Below, one piece after another: positions 44,101-56,222 of a stretch of 64,000 bases of DNA. The DNA is from Haematococcus lacustris. Taxonomy: Eukaryota; Chlorophyta; Chlorophyceae; Chlamydomonadales; Haematococcaceae. Each line of letters opens with the position of its first letter. Position 1 is the first letter of the stretch. The translations under genes were made by a program, and so were the position numbers. A model generated the notes under the pieces. That model searched no databases. It saw nothing but the letters and a program-made list of their open reading frames with translations, and was not told the origin of the DNA. Location: the NCBI GenBank assembly GCA_030144725.1, contig JASKMD010000020.1:5474703-5538702 (forward strand), read 5' to 3'.

Positions 44101-47100
44101 ATACCAGGCGTTCAGCAGGGGCAGCAGGGTCAAGGGTAGCTGAGCCTTGCTGATTTTCCTCTGATGTGGTTTGGGTGCTGTCAAGGGGGCCTGGGATGCT
44201 GGTGTGCGCCGGCAAGGAGAAAGGAGGGAGGGGACTGGGGGAGGGGTGGCGCGGGGGCGAGGGGTTGCGGCTAGGCGGAGGCTGCGTGGCGGGTCGGTAC
44301 AAGCCCAGGAAGTTGCACAGCTCGGAGCTCGCAGCCAGCAGCGGGTGGCTCATCAGGCTGACAAGGTAGGCATCCAGCTCCGCGCGCCTGCGCAGGCAGC
44401 AAGTGCGACAGCAAGAACTCGTGCAGTACGCCGCGCAGGCTGCGTAGGCCCATGCGCCGAAACGTACAGCGGCGGTTACAGCGTTGACCAAACGTTGACT
44501 TTGACTCGGATTCCAGCTTGGCTCCAGAGGCGCAAAAGGACCTGAGGGTATCGGGGTTTTGGAATACCTGCTTGGCTTGAAGAGCTGACGGCTGCGTTAC
44601 GCATGGCGTGATGCACCTACCCCAGTTGCAGCGCGCTGAGGATCCGCCCCGCACCTTCTCTCAATGAACTGCGGGTCGTGAGCCAACAGGGACAGTCGCT
44701 TCGGGGGCAACACCGCGCGCGCTCCTCTGTATGTGTGGCCGTGGATGGGGTGGCGCAGCAGGGCCAAATGCAGGCGCTCGAAGTCGCTGTAGCGATGCGC
44801 AACAGTCCAGGTGCTCGTCCGCCGAGCGTCGTCAACACCTCCGTCGCTGCCTTGGTCGGCACCTTTGCCTGGCCGAGAGCCGGCCCCTGACCCTGTTCCG
44901 ACTTGTGACAGTAGCGTCCAGGGCGCGAAGCTCTCGCCCCCGCCGCCTGATTGGCGGTCCCGAGTATGGGAGGCTGCCGAGCCCCTGCCCTGTGCAGCAG
45001 TCGACACAGAGGAGGCACTGCTGCCCCCTAAGCTGTCATTGCGGCTGAGGGAGTTGCGGGAGGGCAGGCTGCCCCTCTGCTGCCGCAGACGTGGCCTCAC
45101 TCCTTGCTTCAAATTCTCACTTTGAACCCACCCCACACACCACCACCCTCCCCCCAAGCCAGCCGCCTCCTCCCCCACCCCGGCACCCCAGCCAGGGCTT
45201 GCCAGCAGCCGGCAGCTGATGCAGTAAACAACGATTTCCCCCCGGGATCCAAAAACCCCAACGCGCTCCAGGTCCTTCCGCACCTCAGCCGCCACCACCC
45301 TGGCTGTGACCCCCCTCCACAGCCCTGCCACCCTCCCCCCTGCCGGCGGGGCGGCTGCCTGCTGCTGTGGGTCCTGCACCCCACTGGCTGGGCAGGGTGG
45401 GGCAGCAGAGGCAAAGGGGGAGCGGATGGCTGGGCTGCTGGCGGTGAGGGGGCCGGGTGGGAGTGTGTAGGGGGGGTCACCTGCGGCTGGCCCCAGGGGA
45501 GGGGGGGAGGAGGAGGGGGGGCAGCAGGGGCCAGGGCTGGGGGTGGGGGCTGAGGGGAGAGGCCTGGGGGCTGGCGGCTGGTTGCGGAGGTGGGTGGTGG
45601 CAGCCAATGGCAGAGGCAGGACAGCTAGCTGCTGATCGTCCTGTGCACCAGAGCGACGGTGGGGGCTGGGGGGGTGGGGGCTGTTGGAGGTGCTGGCACG
45701 AGCCACCGGGGCAGCTGCCGCACAGCTTCCTGACCGGTGGGGGTGGGGGGGTGGGGGGGAGGGGGCTGAGGTGGCACCAGCAGGCCAGCTGCTGGCAGGC
45801 TTGGTGGCATCAGGGTGGGTGGGCGAGGGGTGAGTGGTTAGGGTGGTTGCATGAACATGCTGGTGAGCCGCGCGCTGTGCTGTCGCTGGGATAAGGTCTG
45901 GGCCAGGGGCCAGCCCTGAAGGAGGTGCAGGGCCAGGGCTGGGCGCAAGGGCAGTGCAGCAGCTGGCTGCAGGCTGGCTTAGTCTGGGCTGCAGGGGGTG
46001 AGGGGGGTGAGGGGCTGCAGCGGCAAGGGGGTGTAGGGGCTGGGCGCATGGCACCAGTTGTGAGGGGGGTGGTGGGGAGGTAGGGTCAGGGGGGGATGCG
46101 GCTGCAGGCCTGCCTGGTGGTGCTGAAGAGGGGGGGCTAGGGCTGGGGCTCAGCAGGGCCCGCAGCTTCTGGGCAGCTGCTTGGGAGAGTGAGAAGGGGT
46201 AGGTGGGAGGCGGGGTGCGCAGCCCAAGGTCCTGAGGAACAGGCGGTTGGGGTGGTTGCAGCGGTTGTGACGGTTGGGGTCCCAAGGTGTGACTAGGCGA
46301 GGAGGGGAGGGGGCTGCCCTGCAGGCTGGCCTGCTCCAGGGTGGTCAAGGCCTGGGGGGGGCTGTGTGTGTTGTGTGTGAGGGTGCTGCCTGGGTCAGGG
46401 CTGTGGGGGAGGGCCATGGCTGCCGGCACCTGGCGGCTGCATGGCTGCATGCTGGTAACAGTGTGACTCCCCGGCTGGTAGTGTGACCTTTGCATATCAT
46501 TAACAAGGTGCCCTTGTGGCTGCATGGCGGCAGCGGGGGGGACTGGCCAGCCAAGCAAGCCATTGGCTGGGCACATCGCAGAGGCTGGGGCAGGGGGGAG
46601 GGCGGGGGCCAGGGGCAGGGGCAGGGGCAGGGAGAGTGCCCCGTGAGCACTCAGCCCTGCGCTGTGGCCCGCCCCCCTCCCCCCCCCTTGGGTCAGGTCA
46701 GGGTGAGAGCCCCCCTGCCTGCCCCCCCGCCCCCCTCCCCCCCTCTCAGCCGTCAGGTCTACCAGCTCCAGCATTTGACCCCACCCCACCCCTCCCTGGG
46801 CATGAACCCCCCCAGCCAGCCCATGGCCTAGGCTTGCCTGCCACCCATGCACCGCATGGCCCCATGTGCGCTCAGCCCATGCGGGCCCCCTCGCACCCTG
46901 ACCCCCCACTGCCCCACCCTTGGGTGCTGGAGCTGACATGCTGACGTGGCTGTCATGGGACAAGGTACGTTTGTGGAGGGTTGGCTGGTGGACGTTGCGG
47001 GGAGGTGGTTGGGTGTGAGGCACCGTGATGAGCCTCTTAAACACCCCCAGCCCCTGGTCAGGCCCAGGAGGGGGGAGGAGGGGGGGGGGTGGCTGGGGTG

Positions 47101-50100
47101 CTGGCGAGGGCTGGCTGGGGTGGCCAGGGGAGCTGTTGGAGCTGGTCAGGGGGGGGTGGGGGGTCAGCAGCTGGGTAGGGGGCTGGCTGCGGCTTGCGGG
47201 GTTCAAGTTCAGGGAAGGGCGGGAGGAGAAGGGGCGGGGCGGGAAGCTGGGCAGCAGCTGGGGGTCCTGAGGGCCCTGGCTCCTCCTGTAGGGAGGAGGA
47301 GGGCAGGGAGCAAAGGGTGATGAAGAAGGCGGTAAGAGGGTGAGGGTGTGGGTGTGGGTGAGGGTGAGGGGTAAGATGAGGGGTGGACAAGAGGTATGGA
47401 GGGAAGGGGGGGCGCTACCTGTGGCGAGCGTGCCTCTTCTCCGTTCTCTCACTCTCCCTGCACCGCTCCTCGAACTGCCGCGCTCCCTCCACCTGCCCCC
47501 TGGCCTCTGCTTCAAGCAGCAGGCTGTGCGCTGCTGGCGGTGAGCTGTGGGCCGGGGGCTGAGCTGGCTGGGCTGCGGCCTGCAGGGGGGGGGTCCAGGA
47601 GGGGCGGGGCAGGCTGGCGGCCCAGGGGCCGGGGGGCCAGACCCAGGTGGTGGGGGCCCATGAGGGGGGGAGAGCAGGCAGCCAGGCTGTAAGCCCACCT
47701 AGCTGCTGCTGCTGCTGCTGGGCCTGTAGGCCTGACACAGCAGGCGGCTCTGGCGGTGACTGATCTGTCCATGGGGCTGCAAGAGGGGCAGCAGGGGGGG
47801 GCGGTAGGCTGGGCGTGCTGGAGGGTGTGGTGGCGGCTCCCCCTGCAGATCGGGTCCTGCTGACAGCCCCTGCCCCCTGCTCCACAGAAGCCCCGCCCCA
47901 ACCCCCAGGGGCAGCCCCTGACCATGTGTGACCCGTCAGATCCCCCCTGCCCCCCGCTGCTCTTGCTGCTGCCTGGGTAGCTGCCCCCCCTGCCCCCCCA
48001 GCTCCTGACACAGACCCTGTTGCTGTGACCCAGCCTGCTGCTGCTGTCCACCCGGCACCTACAGCAGGCTGACGCCGCCCTCCTGTCCCCCCTAGGGAGC
48101 CAGGCAGCGGGGCAGCCAGGGGGGCGGCAGGGACGCTGACGGATCTGCAGGCGGGCGGGGTGGGGGGGTGGGGTAGGCTGGCCCTGGGCTGCAACAGCGG
48201 GGAAGAGACCTCCCCCCAAGACCTCCAGGGGGTCAGGCTGAATGGAGCAGCCACGGCCCTCCCCTCCCCTCCCTCCCCTGCCTCCCCCTCCTTTTCCTCG
48301 TCAATGCCAGCTTTCCCCTCCTCCCCCTCGCCCTTGGCTCTGCTGTGCTCCGCCCGCAGCGTGCTTGGCCAGGGCCAGGCGTGACGGCTGGGGGGAGGGG
48401 CAGCAGGGGGAGGCTGGTGCGGCAGCAGTTGGTGCTGGCCAGGGGGTGTGGGGGCTGGGGGCAAGGGGGGGTCACACGCCTGGGGTGAGGCAGGAAGGGG
48501 GAGGCTGGGGGGAGGGGGAGGTGCGGCACTGGGGCAAACACCGGGGCCTGAGGCCTGCCTGCCACACCCACTGCTGCCACACCCACTGCTGCTGCTGCTG
48601 CTGCTGCTGTCGCTGCTGGGGTGGGGCCACAGCTTGCTGCTGCTGCTGCTGGGGTCCTTCAGTTTGAGGAAGAGTGGAGCAGCAGGGCAGGCAGGGCAGG
48701 CAGGGCAGGCAGGTGGGCTTTGGAGTGCGGCTGAGGAGCAAGGGTTGGGGGGAGGGTGACGGTGGGCGGGGAGGGGGGGCTGAGAGGGGCAGCTGGCACT
48801 GGCACCCGCCCCTGCCCTGCCAAGAGTGGCCTGGAAGTGCTCAGCAGGGCCAGGGCCAGGGCTGGGCCAAGGGCAGGGCCAGGGGCTGCTGGGGCTGCGG
48901 CTGGGCAGTGCCAGGCCAGGAGGGGTCGGGTGCTCCTTCAGCTGCCTACCCCCGCTCAGGCTGTTTAGCCAGGGCAGCAGCAGCTGCAGCCCAAGGGGTA
49001 GAGAGGCAGGGCAGGGGGCAGGCCAGGCAGGTCAGGTCAAGGGGGTTGGGTGGTGAAGGTGTCTTTGGGGTTTCAGGAAAGGCGTTTGGGGGGCAGGGGG
49101 GGGGGGCGGGGGGAGGGGGGGCAGGCGCGAGGGGGGGCAGGGAGGGGCAGGAGGGCAGGCAGGGGAGCAGCCAGGGAGGGGGGCAACCATCATCATGATC
49201 AGCAGCAGCAGCAGTGGGTGTGGCATCAAGGGGGGCAGCAGTGGGGTGGGCCTCACCTTGACGATGTTTTGAGGCCAGCACATCATGATGACGGGGCGCA
49301 GCACACAGCTTGCCAGCAGCTCCCTGGCAGCCACCCTGAGCGGCCTCGCGGCCAGCAGGGGCTCGCCCGGCAGCAGCGCCGCCAGCAGCAGCTCAGCGTA
49401 CTCACCCAGCACCTGCACCAGCCAGCACCACCCTGCCTAGGGTCAGACAGCACAAGGCAGGCAGCCCCTGCCCCTGCCCCTACCCCTACCCCTACCCATA
49501 CCCCTTCTCCTTCCCCTTCCACTGGCAGCCAAGGGTAGGGCCTTACCAGCACTGCACCATACTCCCCGCACACAATGCAGCCCCTGCCCCCAGTTGGCGC
49601 CCCTGTTTGCTTCCTTCCTGCCCTCCCCCCTCCCTGCCTCCCTCCCTCCCACCAGGCAGGCAGCCAGGGCCTGGCAGTGCCTCTTTGAATAGCCCGCCCA
49701 TTAGGCCCCAGCCCTTAGGTACCCCCTCTGCACACTGCCCTCCCTCCTCCCCACCCTGCCCCCTGCCCCCTTACTGCTCCGACCTTCTCTGGCTTCCTCC
49801 TCTGCCCCATGGCTTACCCCCCCTACCCCTACCCCTACCCCTACCCCTGCCCCTACCCCTGCCACCCTACACAGCCCCAACACCTTACCCAGCACTCTCC
49901 CCTGATCCTCCACACACCCGCCGCCCTGCCCCCTCTGCCGCCCCTGCCCCTACCACCCCCCCGCTGCCCTGCCCTGCCCCCTCCGCCCTGCCCTGCCACC
50001 TGCCTGGTAGTGGCCCTGAGGGAGGCAGAGGGCTGGGTGCAGGGCGCCTGCTGCCTGCAGCTCAGCGCGCAAGGCAGCCTCCCTGGCAGCGGGGGGCAGG

Positions 50101-51614
50101 GCGGCCAGGCGGGTGGGGCCCAGGCGGGTGAGGGCCGAGCGCTGCGCCTCCACCGCCTCCACCAGCACCTCACACACATCCCTGAGGGGCCAGGGGGAGG
50201 GGGGAGCGGCAGGGGGAGGGGCAGGGGGGGCCCAGGGCAGGGGTAGCGGTAGGGGTAGAGGTAGGTTGCGGGTCAGGGTCAGGGGTAGGGGTAGGGGTAG
50301 GTTGGCTGCAAAGGGTGAGTGCGACAGGTGCTGTTGGGGCCTAAGGCCTGGAGGGTTTGAACACGACAGTGTGCTGTGATGTGGGTGGCCTCTTCCCCTT
50401 ACCCGTCCCTTGGCCCACCCGTTTGCCCCTTGCCCGCCCCTTGCCCCCGCCCCTTGCCCTGCCCTGCCCCGGGCACTGACCTCACCAGCAGGCTGCCCAG
50501 GTCCAGCCGCCTGGCCCGCATGCACACCGCACCAAACGCGTTGTTCAGCGCCAGTCTGCAGCCACCACCACACAGGTGCAGCCACCTCCACCATCACATA
50601 CCCAGGTGCAGCCACCCCCAATGCAATCCCCACCACCACCATCACCACCCCCACCATCACCATCACCATCACCCCCACCACCATCACCCCCCTACACACA
50701 CCCAGCTGTCACTGACAACCAAGGAGCATGAGGCATGGCGGTCGCTGCTGCCGCTGATTCTCATGGACTCACCCCTCCCCAGCAGCACAACAGCCAACAC
50801 ATCACACTCCTGCTGTCAACAAACCTATGGGTGGGCAAATGCTGGTGGGCACCACCAGCAGCGCCACCATCACCTCCACCCAGAGCCTCCTGCCCAGCCT
50901 TGACAAACCATGCCTGCCCCCTCAACGCCTCTGCCCCGCCCTGCCTCCCCCCCCCTCCGCCCCTCTGCCCTGCTGCCCAGAGGTTCCCTGCACCCCCAGG
51001 GTCTTCAGGCCTCCGGCTGCTCACCTGACTGCTGCAGGGAACTCAGTGTCTGGGGTCAGTCCGGCCCACCAGGTGTCATACACCCACTGCAGCAACCAGG
51101 TCAAATCATATCATATCAGGCCAGGTCAGATCAGATCAGAGTTTAGATGAGATCCGTCCTGGGTACTTCAGATCAGGCAAGGTCAGGTCAGGTCAGGGTG
51201 GGTGAGGTCAGGGTGGGTCAAGTCAGGCTGCACTGCGGCTGTTGCGTGTGATGCTGAAACTGGCCCCACACTGGTCAGGCTGGAGGAAGCCAGGGCATGT
51301 GCAGTGTGTCAGTGCACCTGCTGCACGATGCTGCCGCACAGCTTGTCCCAGGCAAACTCCACCAGGGGGGACCCGACACGGGCCCGCCAGGCGTCAGGGC
51401 AGCGCTCCTCCTGCGCACTGCTGGACAGGAAGCTGGGCTGGGGGCCAACAGCTGCGCGATTCTGCTGGAATCCTCCTGGGGCTGGCAGGTTCCCTCGATG
51501 GGCTGCCTGGTGAGCCTGTACTGCACGCCTTAGGGCAGTGCAGTGCGCATGCCACAGGGCTGACCCCAAGGCGGCCAGTGCTGCCAGCACCGCCGCGACG
51601 GCCGTGAGGGACAT
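41196..51614 (-). CDS. PXA-PX-Nexin_C sorting nexin (SNX13/14/25-like)
   Basis: From the N-terminus (minus strand): MSLTAVAAVLAALAALGSAL at 51614 is a membrane segment. The PXA domain is spread over exons: PLVEFAWDKLCGSIVQQ (about 51316-51366), WVYDTWWAGLTPDTEFPAAV (about 51025-51088), LALNNAFGAVCMRARRLDLG (about 50485-50556), CEVLVEAVEAQRSALTRLG (about 49998-50182) and ARELLASCVLRPVIMMCWPQ (about 49258-49415). A long Pro/Ser/Gln-rich linker follows (45.3-49 kb). The PX domain is split over three exons: DLERVGVFGSRGEIVVYCIS (about 45205-45310), WTVAHRYSDFERLHLALL to PPKRLSLLAHDPQFIERR (about 44655-44930) and ELDAYLVSLMSHPLLAASSE (about 44310-44393). Nexin_C is shown by LLELLDALCQLSSSGFLGRQ, ARLHSATSEQALAHALLAL with KLWPGGRWF (about 42290-42850) and VPLLGLLGGGALQRGV (about 41340-41430). 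Animal relatives sit at ER-endosome/lipid-droplet contacts. The UTR limits and low-complexity exons are uncertain, and a donor near 41333 may lead to another 3' exon. Confidence 0.85.
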
Positions 51615-51677
51615 GCCCGTGCCTGCGACAGTGCAGGCGCGGGTGCTGGTCGCGCAGGTAAGATGCCAGGAGGGCAT

Positions 51678-53519
51678 TCAAGGGTGCGCATGAAAACACT
51701 GACCGGCTAGGAGAGCAGCGAGGCCAGCAAGAGCCCCACACATTGCATTTCGCTGCCACTGCTCGTGCGAAGCGCGCCGGAAGAACTCATGTGGCATGCG
51801 ACACTCTGCCCCGTAGCTCTTTAATGAATACACCTGGTTACGCTATTGCGTATTGCCACACTATTGCGCATCCTTGATGCAAGCTGGGCGGGCTGTGCAT
51901 GCTTTTTAATTTGCTGTTAATGTGGGCTAAATAAAAGTACTTACAGTGACTTTTGACTTTGCCCCGCAAGTTAGCCGCAGCTGTGCCTTCACCTGCGCGA
52001 CCCGCAAGCCCGACAAACTAGCAGATTGCTTAAGCTGCCCATCCCCTCTCGCATCGAGTTGATCTGTCACAAACGCACATGAGCGACTTTCTTGCATCTC
52101 GACCTGAGGCTGCCGATGTTCCCTTGTCTCCTGCATGGCATCAAAAGCCGATCAGCCGTGGGCAGCAGGTCAGCGCCATGGCAGCACTGGTTGAACTGGT
52201 CTCTCCAGTCGTGCTTGGATGCGTAAAGCTTGGCTACTGGCACGCACAGGAGCCGCCCCGCAGCTCCCTTCTGTCGTGGGAGGCAGGAGCCAGCTCTGGC
52301 GCAGCGCAGCCGCAGCACCCTTTCTCCAGGCAGGACAAAGTGCCGCCTAGGCAGGCTGGCTCCGTGCCGACGTCAGCCCTCTTGGCTGCTGCCCCCGACG
52401 GCTATCAACCCTCCGCCCCGCACAATATAGCTACGAAGCCACGCTGGCGCGACGATGGGCCGGCCAAGCCGTCGGGAGGGAGGTGCGCATTGCGAGCTGC
52501 TTGCCATTCATGATGCAGCGACACACAGCTAGGCTCCAACCCTCCATGCAAAATGTGGCAGCACACAAAGCAGGCAGGTTGGCAGCTGTGTTACTTAGCT
52601 TGAATGGTGCTGGCTCGATGCAGCAGGTGGGCAGGAGACTCTGACGCCTCCCCACCTGTGGCCGACAGCCGCTGGGGGCCACTAGAGGCCCGGCCAGGTG
52701 CGCTGCACTGCACCCCTACTGCGCTCATGCCCTCCCTGCTGGTGAAGCAGGCTTGTGTAACAGCCATACCCCCATGTTCCAAGGCATGCAGCTTTCCTTG
52801 CATCAAGCATGGCCGCACAACCTGCCCATGCACCTGCATGGTAGCCTCAAATTGCTACTTGTGTGCCTGCCTGCCTTGCTGCCTGCCTGTTGCCCGCTTG
52901 CGTTTGCTTGGCATTTGTGGCCGGGCAAGAGCAGCCAGCCGCTGGGACCAAGACAGCTCAGGCGGGGATGGCAAGGAGCGCGAGTGGGCAGCACTGCCCG
53001 GCATGCCTGCTGCGGGAGAGCCAGAGCGCTGGAAGGCATCAGGCACGTGGGCCAGCCGCACACCTGCTGCCGCACCAGCCACTAAGCTGCAACTACGCCG
53101 CCAGCTGCAGCCAAGGCACCAGCTGTAGCTGCACCAGCCGCAGACGCAAGTAAGCCATCAGCCCCATCAGACAGCATTGCTGCTGCTGGGCTGTTTGCGC
53201 ATGCGCCTGCAGTGCTGTGGTGGCTGCCACACCAGGTGCCCAGCCACTCAATACCCGTGCTTAGGGAGCTGTGCAGCTAGTCTGCAGCGCAGCCAACTAG
53301 CTGTCCAGCCTGAGTGAGAGTGTGCCGCAAAGGTGTTGAAGAGCAAGAGCGGGCAGCTGTCCTGCAAGCTCCCAGCCTCACAGCTCGCTTTACATGGCAG
53401 CCTCGTGCTGCTGCTGCTGCTCTTGATCAACACACGGCGCTGCCTGCCTGCCTGCCTGCCCCTGCACCTGCAGGGGTGCCTAGCCAAACCACAGAGCGCT
53501 GGAGGGCGTCAGGTGAGGC

Positions 53520-53520
<1 letters not shown>
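51678..53520. other. intergenic, no gene confirmed
   Basis: Plus-strand frames at 52079-52513 and 52604-53128 exist but show no recognisable domain, and the region has fewer repeats than its neighbours. It should contain the promoter of the sorting-nexin gene just right of 51614. A CTG tract lies at 53521-53557. Confidence 0.3.
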
Positions 53521-53544
<24 letters not shown>

Positions 53545-53557
<13 letters not shown>

Positions 53558-53635
53558 GCTTGTAAGGAGACTCCCATCACTGCCTGGGTAGCTGCCACCT
53601 CCGCCCCTGTTTGACTGCTTGGAGCCAGCCGGGCT
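53545..53635 (+). repeat. dispersed fragment shared with the M16 intron
   Basis: The sequence CTGCTGCCGCTTGTAAGGAG onwards for about 80 bp matches 19085-19165 (and 16865-16927) at roughly 90 percent, in the same orientation and also preceded by a CTG tract. The two loci are 34 kb apart, so this is a dispersed repeat family rather than local duplication. Confidence 0.8.
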
Positions 53636-53639
53636 GCCA

Positions 53640-55870
53640 GGTCACCAGGACGCCGGGCAGCTAGGGAGGTCAGGCGGCTGAATTGTATGTCAGCTGCATG
53701 GCAGTTGGCACAACGTGGGTCACACAGGCCAAACCTGCCGCAAGACCATGGAGAGATTGGTTCAAACCTACAGCAAGACTATAGAGAGATTGGGTCAAAC
53801 ATGCCGCAAGACCATGGAAAGATTGTAGCCAGGCCCTAGCAGCACATGTGCTTGCCAAGAAAGGCAGGCAGGCCGGTCTGGCGATGTTGCTGTAGGATGC
53901 ACACATGCTGCTCAGTATGGCAACAGGTGCAGCAGCAAGTGCACGTGCAGCGGCAGTGCGCAGCTACAGTTCGCATGGAGCAGGGATAGGCTGGGGCCTG
54001 GGGGGCAGGCCGTGAGGCCCCAGTGGTGTGGAGGTGGAGGCTGGTGTGGAGGTGGAGGCTGGAGCCTCAGCAGGGTCTTCTACCTTCAAGGGGGCATCCC
54101 CTGTGCCGCCAGGGCCGCAGCTGTGGTGTACTGAACAGTGGCTGCAGTGACAGCAGTAGTGTATGGCAGCTGTGGTGTTGGCAGTGGCAGCAGTGGCAGT
54201 GGTGGAGCTGTAGTGGCAGTGGCAGCAGTCCCTGATTGTGGCCGCAGTGGCAGCAGTTTCATCAGCCATGTCTCAGGGCTGTCACTGCGCTGGTCACAGC
54301 CATCAGTGGCCGCAGCAGGGGCAAGGGGGTGATGGCAGCTGGCGGTGGCAGCCCGGCAGGGTGCTGCGCCAGCCAGCTGCAGGGTCACCTCAGCACCCTA
54401 TGCCTAGCCGCCGTGAAGCTCACAGCTCTGCCAAGGGCAGCAGTGGGTGGTGGGTCAGCTGGCAATGCGTAGCAGCTGGCAATGCGCGGGGCAGCCCCCC
54501 TCAGCTGAAGTTCACAGCACAGCTGGCTGCACTGCCAGTCATGCACAAACACCCACGCAGCTCGCTGGGGCGCAGTGCTCCCGGCCCGGCAGCAGCAGCA
54601 GGGGCAGCAACAGCAACAGGGCAGAAACAGCAGCAGGGCAGCGACAGGGGCAGCAGGGGCATGCAGCCAGAGCAAGGCGTGGTGTACCCTGCAGTGTTGC
54701 CTTGCTGCAGCGTCTAATGCAGCAATGCCGCAAGGCCGGGTGGCAGCAGGGCCCTGATGAAGCGCTAGGCAGCTGTAGCCAGCCCCAGCCCCAGCCCCTG
54801 CCCCTGCCAGCCCCAGCCCCTGCCCCTGCCAGCCCCTGCCCCAACCCCAGCCCCAGCCTCAGCCCAGACCTGGACATAGTCTCAAGCCCACCCCTAGACC
54901 AAACCTCACTGGACAGGGACTAGACATAGCCCTAGGCCCAGCCCCTGTAGCAATAGTGCAAGTGAGGCAATCTACACTGCGTCTCTGCAGCCTTGCCCCA
55001 GCCCACACCTGGCCCTGTGACTGGGTGCCACCCTGCGTGGTGAGGCCCTCAGCCTTGCCTGCCCTGCTCACACTGCTGCTGCTGCCCTGCTAGGGGGCTG
55101 GGCTGACAAGGGTTGTGCCGCTGATGACCTGCAGGCGCTGCGGGGGCAGCGGCGGCAGCAGCAGCGGCAGCGGCAGGTCGGGGCACAGAGACGCTGGCAG
55201 CTGGTGTGGGGCGCGGCCGTGGCTTTGCTGTGGGGCGAGGAAGGGGTCTGCGCGGTCAGTCGGCTGCTGAGGCCCTGCCCTGCCCTGGCACCCCAAAGCT
55301 GCTGCCCTGTACCTGCCCTGCCGCCACCAAGCAGGGGGATGACCCTAACCTTGCCTTGATGCAGCTCACCCCTATCACTCTGCTTCTCCCCTGCACACCT
55401 GGCCCTGACCTTGGCCCTGGCCCTGGCCCTGGCCCTGGCCCTGGCCCTGGCCTGGCCTTTGTGCAGCAGCTGGCTGAGTGCTGCCCATCACCTGCCCTGC
55501 CCTTGCCCCACAGTTCTGCAGCACCGCTGACATGCTGCTGCCTTCCCTGCTTTTCCTCCTATTGCCTCCCTGCTGCTGTGCCACTGCCCTCCCCGCACCT
55601 ACATACACAGTCCCTTGATACCTCCTGCCCAGCTTCCTACTTCACCCTAATGCCCTTCCTCCACGCACAAACTGCTGCATTTCCACGGGCTTGCCTTGAA
55701 CACCCACCTGCCTACCTGCTCTCCTGCCCGTTCACCCACATCAAGGCTGCTTTACAACAGACAGAGCAGCGCTGCAGCCTCATGCTTGCCTAAACTGGCT
55801 CCGCCTGCTCCATCATGCCCATGCAACCCCACCGTCCCGTGCCCGACCCTCCCCCACCCCCCACCGCCCA
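53640..55870. other. no gene confirmed; possible 5' exons of the GYF gene
   Basis: A stretch at 55206-55256 could encode GRGFAVGRGRGLRGQ before a weak donor; RG-rich N-termini occur in GYF proteins, so it may be a 5' exon. Elsewhere there are CAG/GTGGCAG-rich sequences (54120-54270, 54590-54660), a short 'aagac.atggagagattgg' tandem (53740-53825) and a GGCCCT array at 55397-55452. Confidence 0.3.
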
Positions 55871-55879
55871 GGCCCTGGC

Positions 55880-56155
55880 CCAGGCGCCCCCGGCTCCACT
55901 CCTGAGCTGAGCCCAGCAGCAGGAGGCTCAGGTCCCGGCTACTCCTTTGCCGGCAATGGTGCCGGAGGGGCCCCCCACACCGCCAGGACCAGCTCCCTCA
56001 CTCCCCCTGCCTCAGGTGAGCCGGCTGGCCCTGCTGCTGCCCTGCCCCTAGCTGCCTTGCTCGCCCCTTGGCTCTCACTCGCAGGTTCCCTGCTGCTCTC
56101 TGACCCGCTGCTGCTGCTGCTCTGGTTGCGGCTCTGCATCTGGCTGCCTTGCTGT

Positions 56156-56222
<67 letters not shown>

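Noticed and set aside
41690..44491. A single 933-codon minus-strand exon
   Set aside because: It reads through introns of the sorting-nexin gene: conserved PX and Nexin_C blocks are separated by low-complexity sequence with good GT/AG sites.
44597..47698. A single 1033-codon minus-strand exon
   Set aside because: Parts are real exons (PX domain, linker), but its end (after FIERR) runs past a clear GTGCGG donor into intron sequence.
52079..53128. Two plus-strand frames of 144 and 174 codons as candidate genes
   Set aside because: No domain, no convincing splice pattern and comparable frames on the other strand; left as intergenic.
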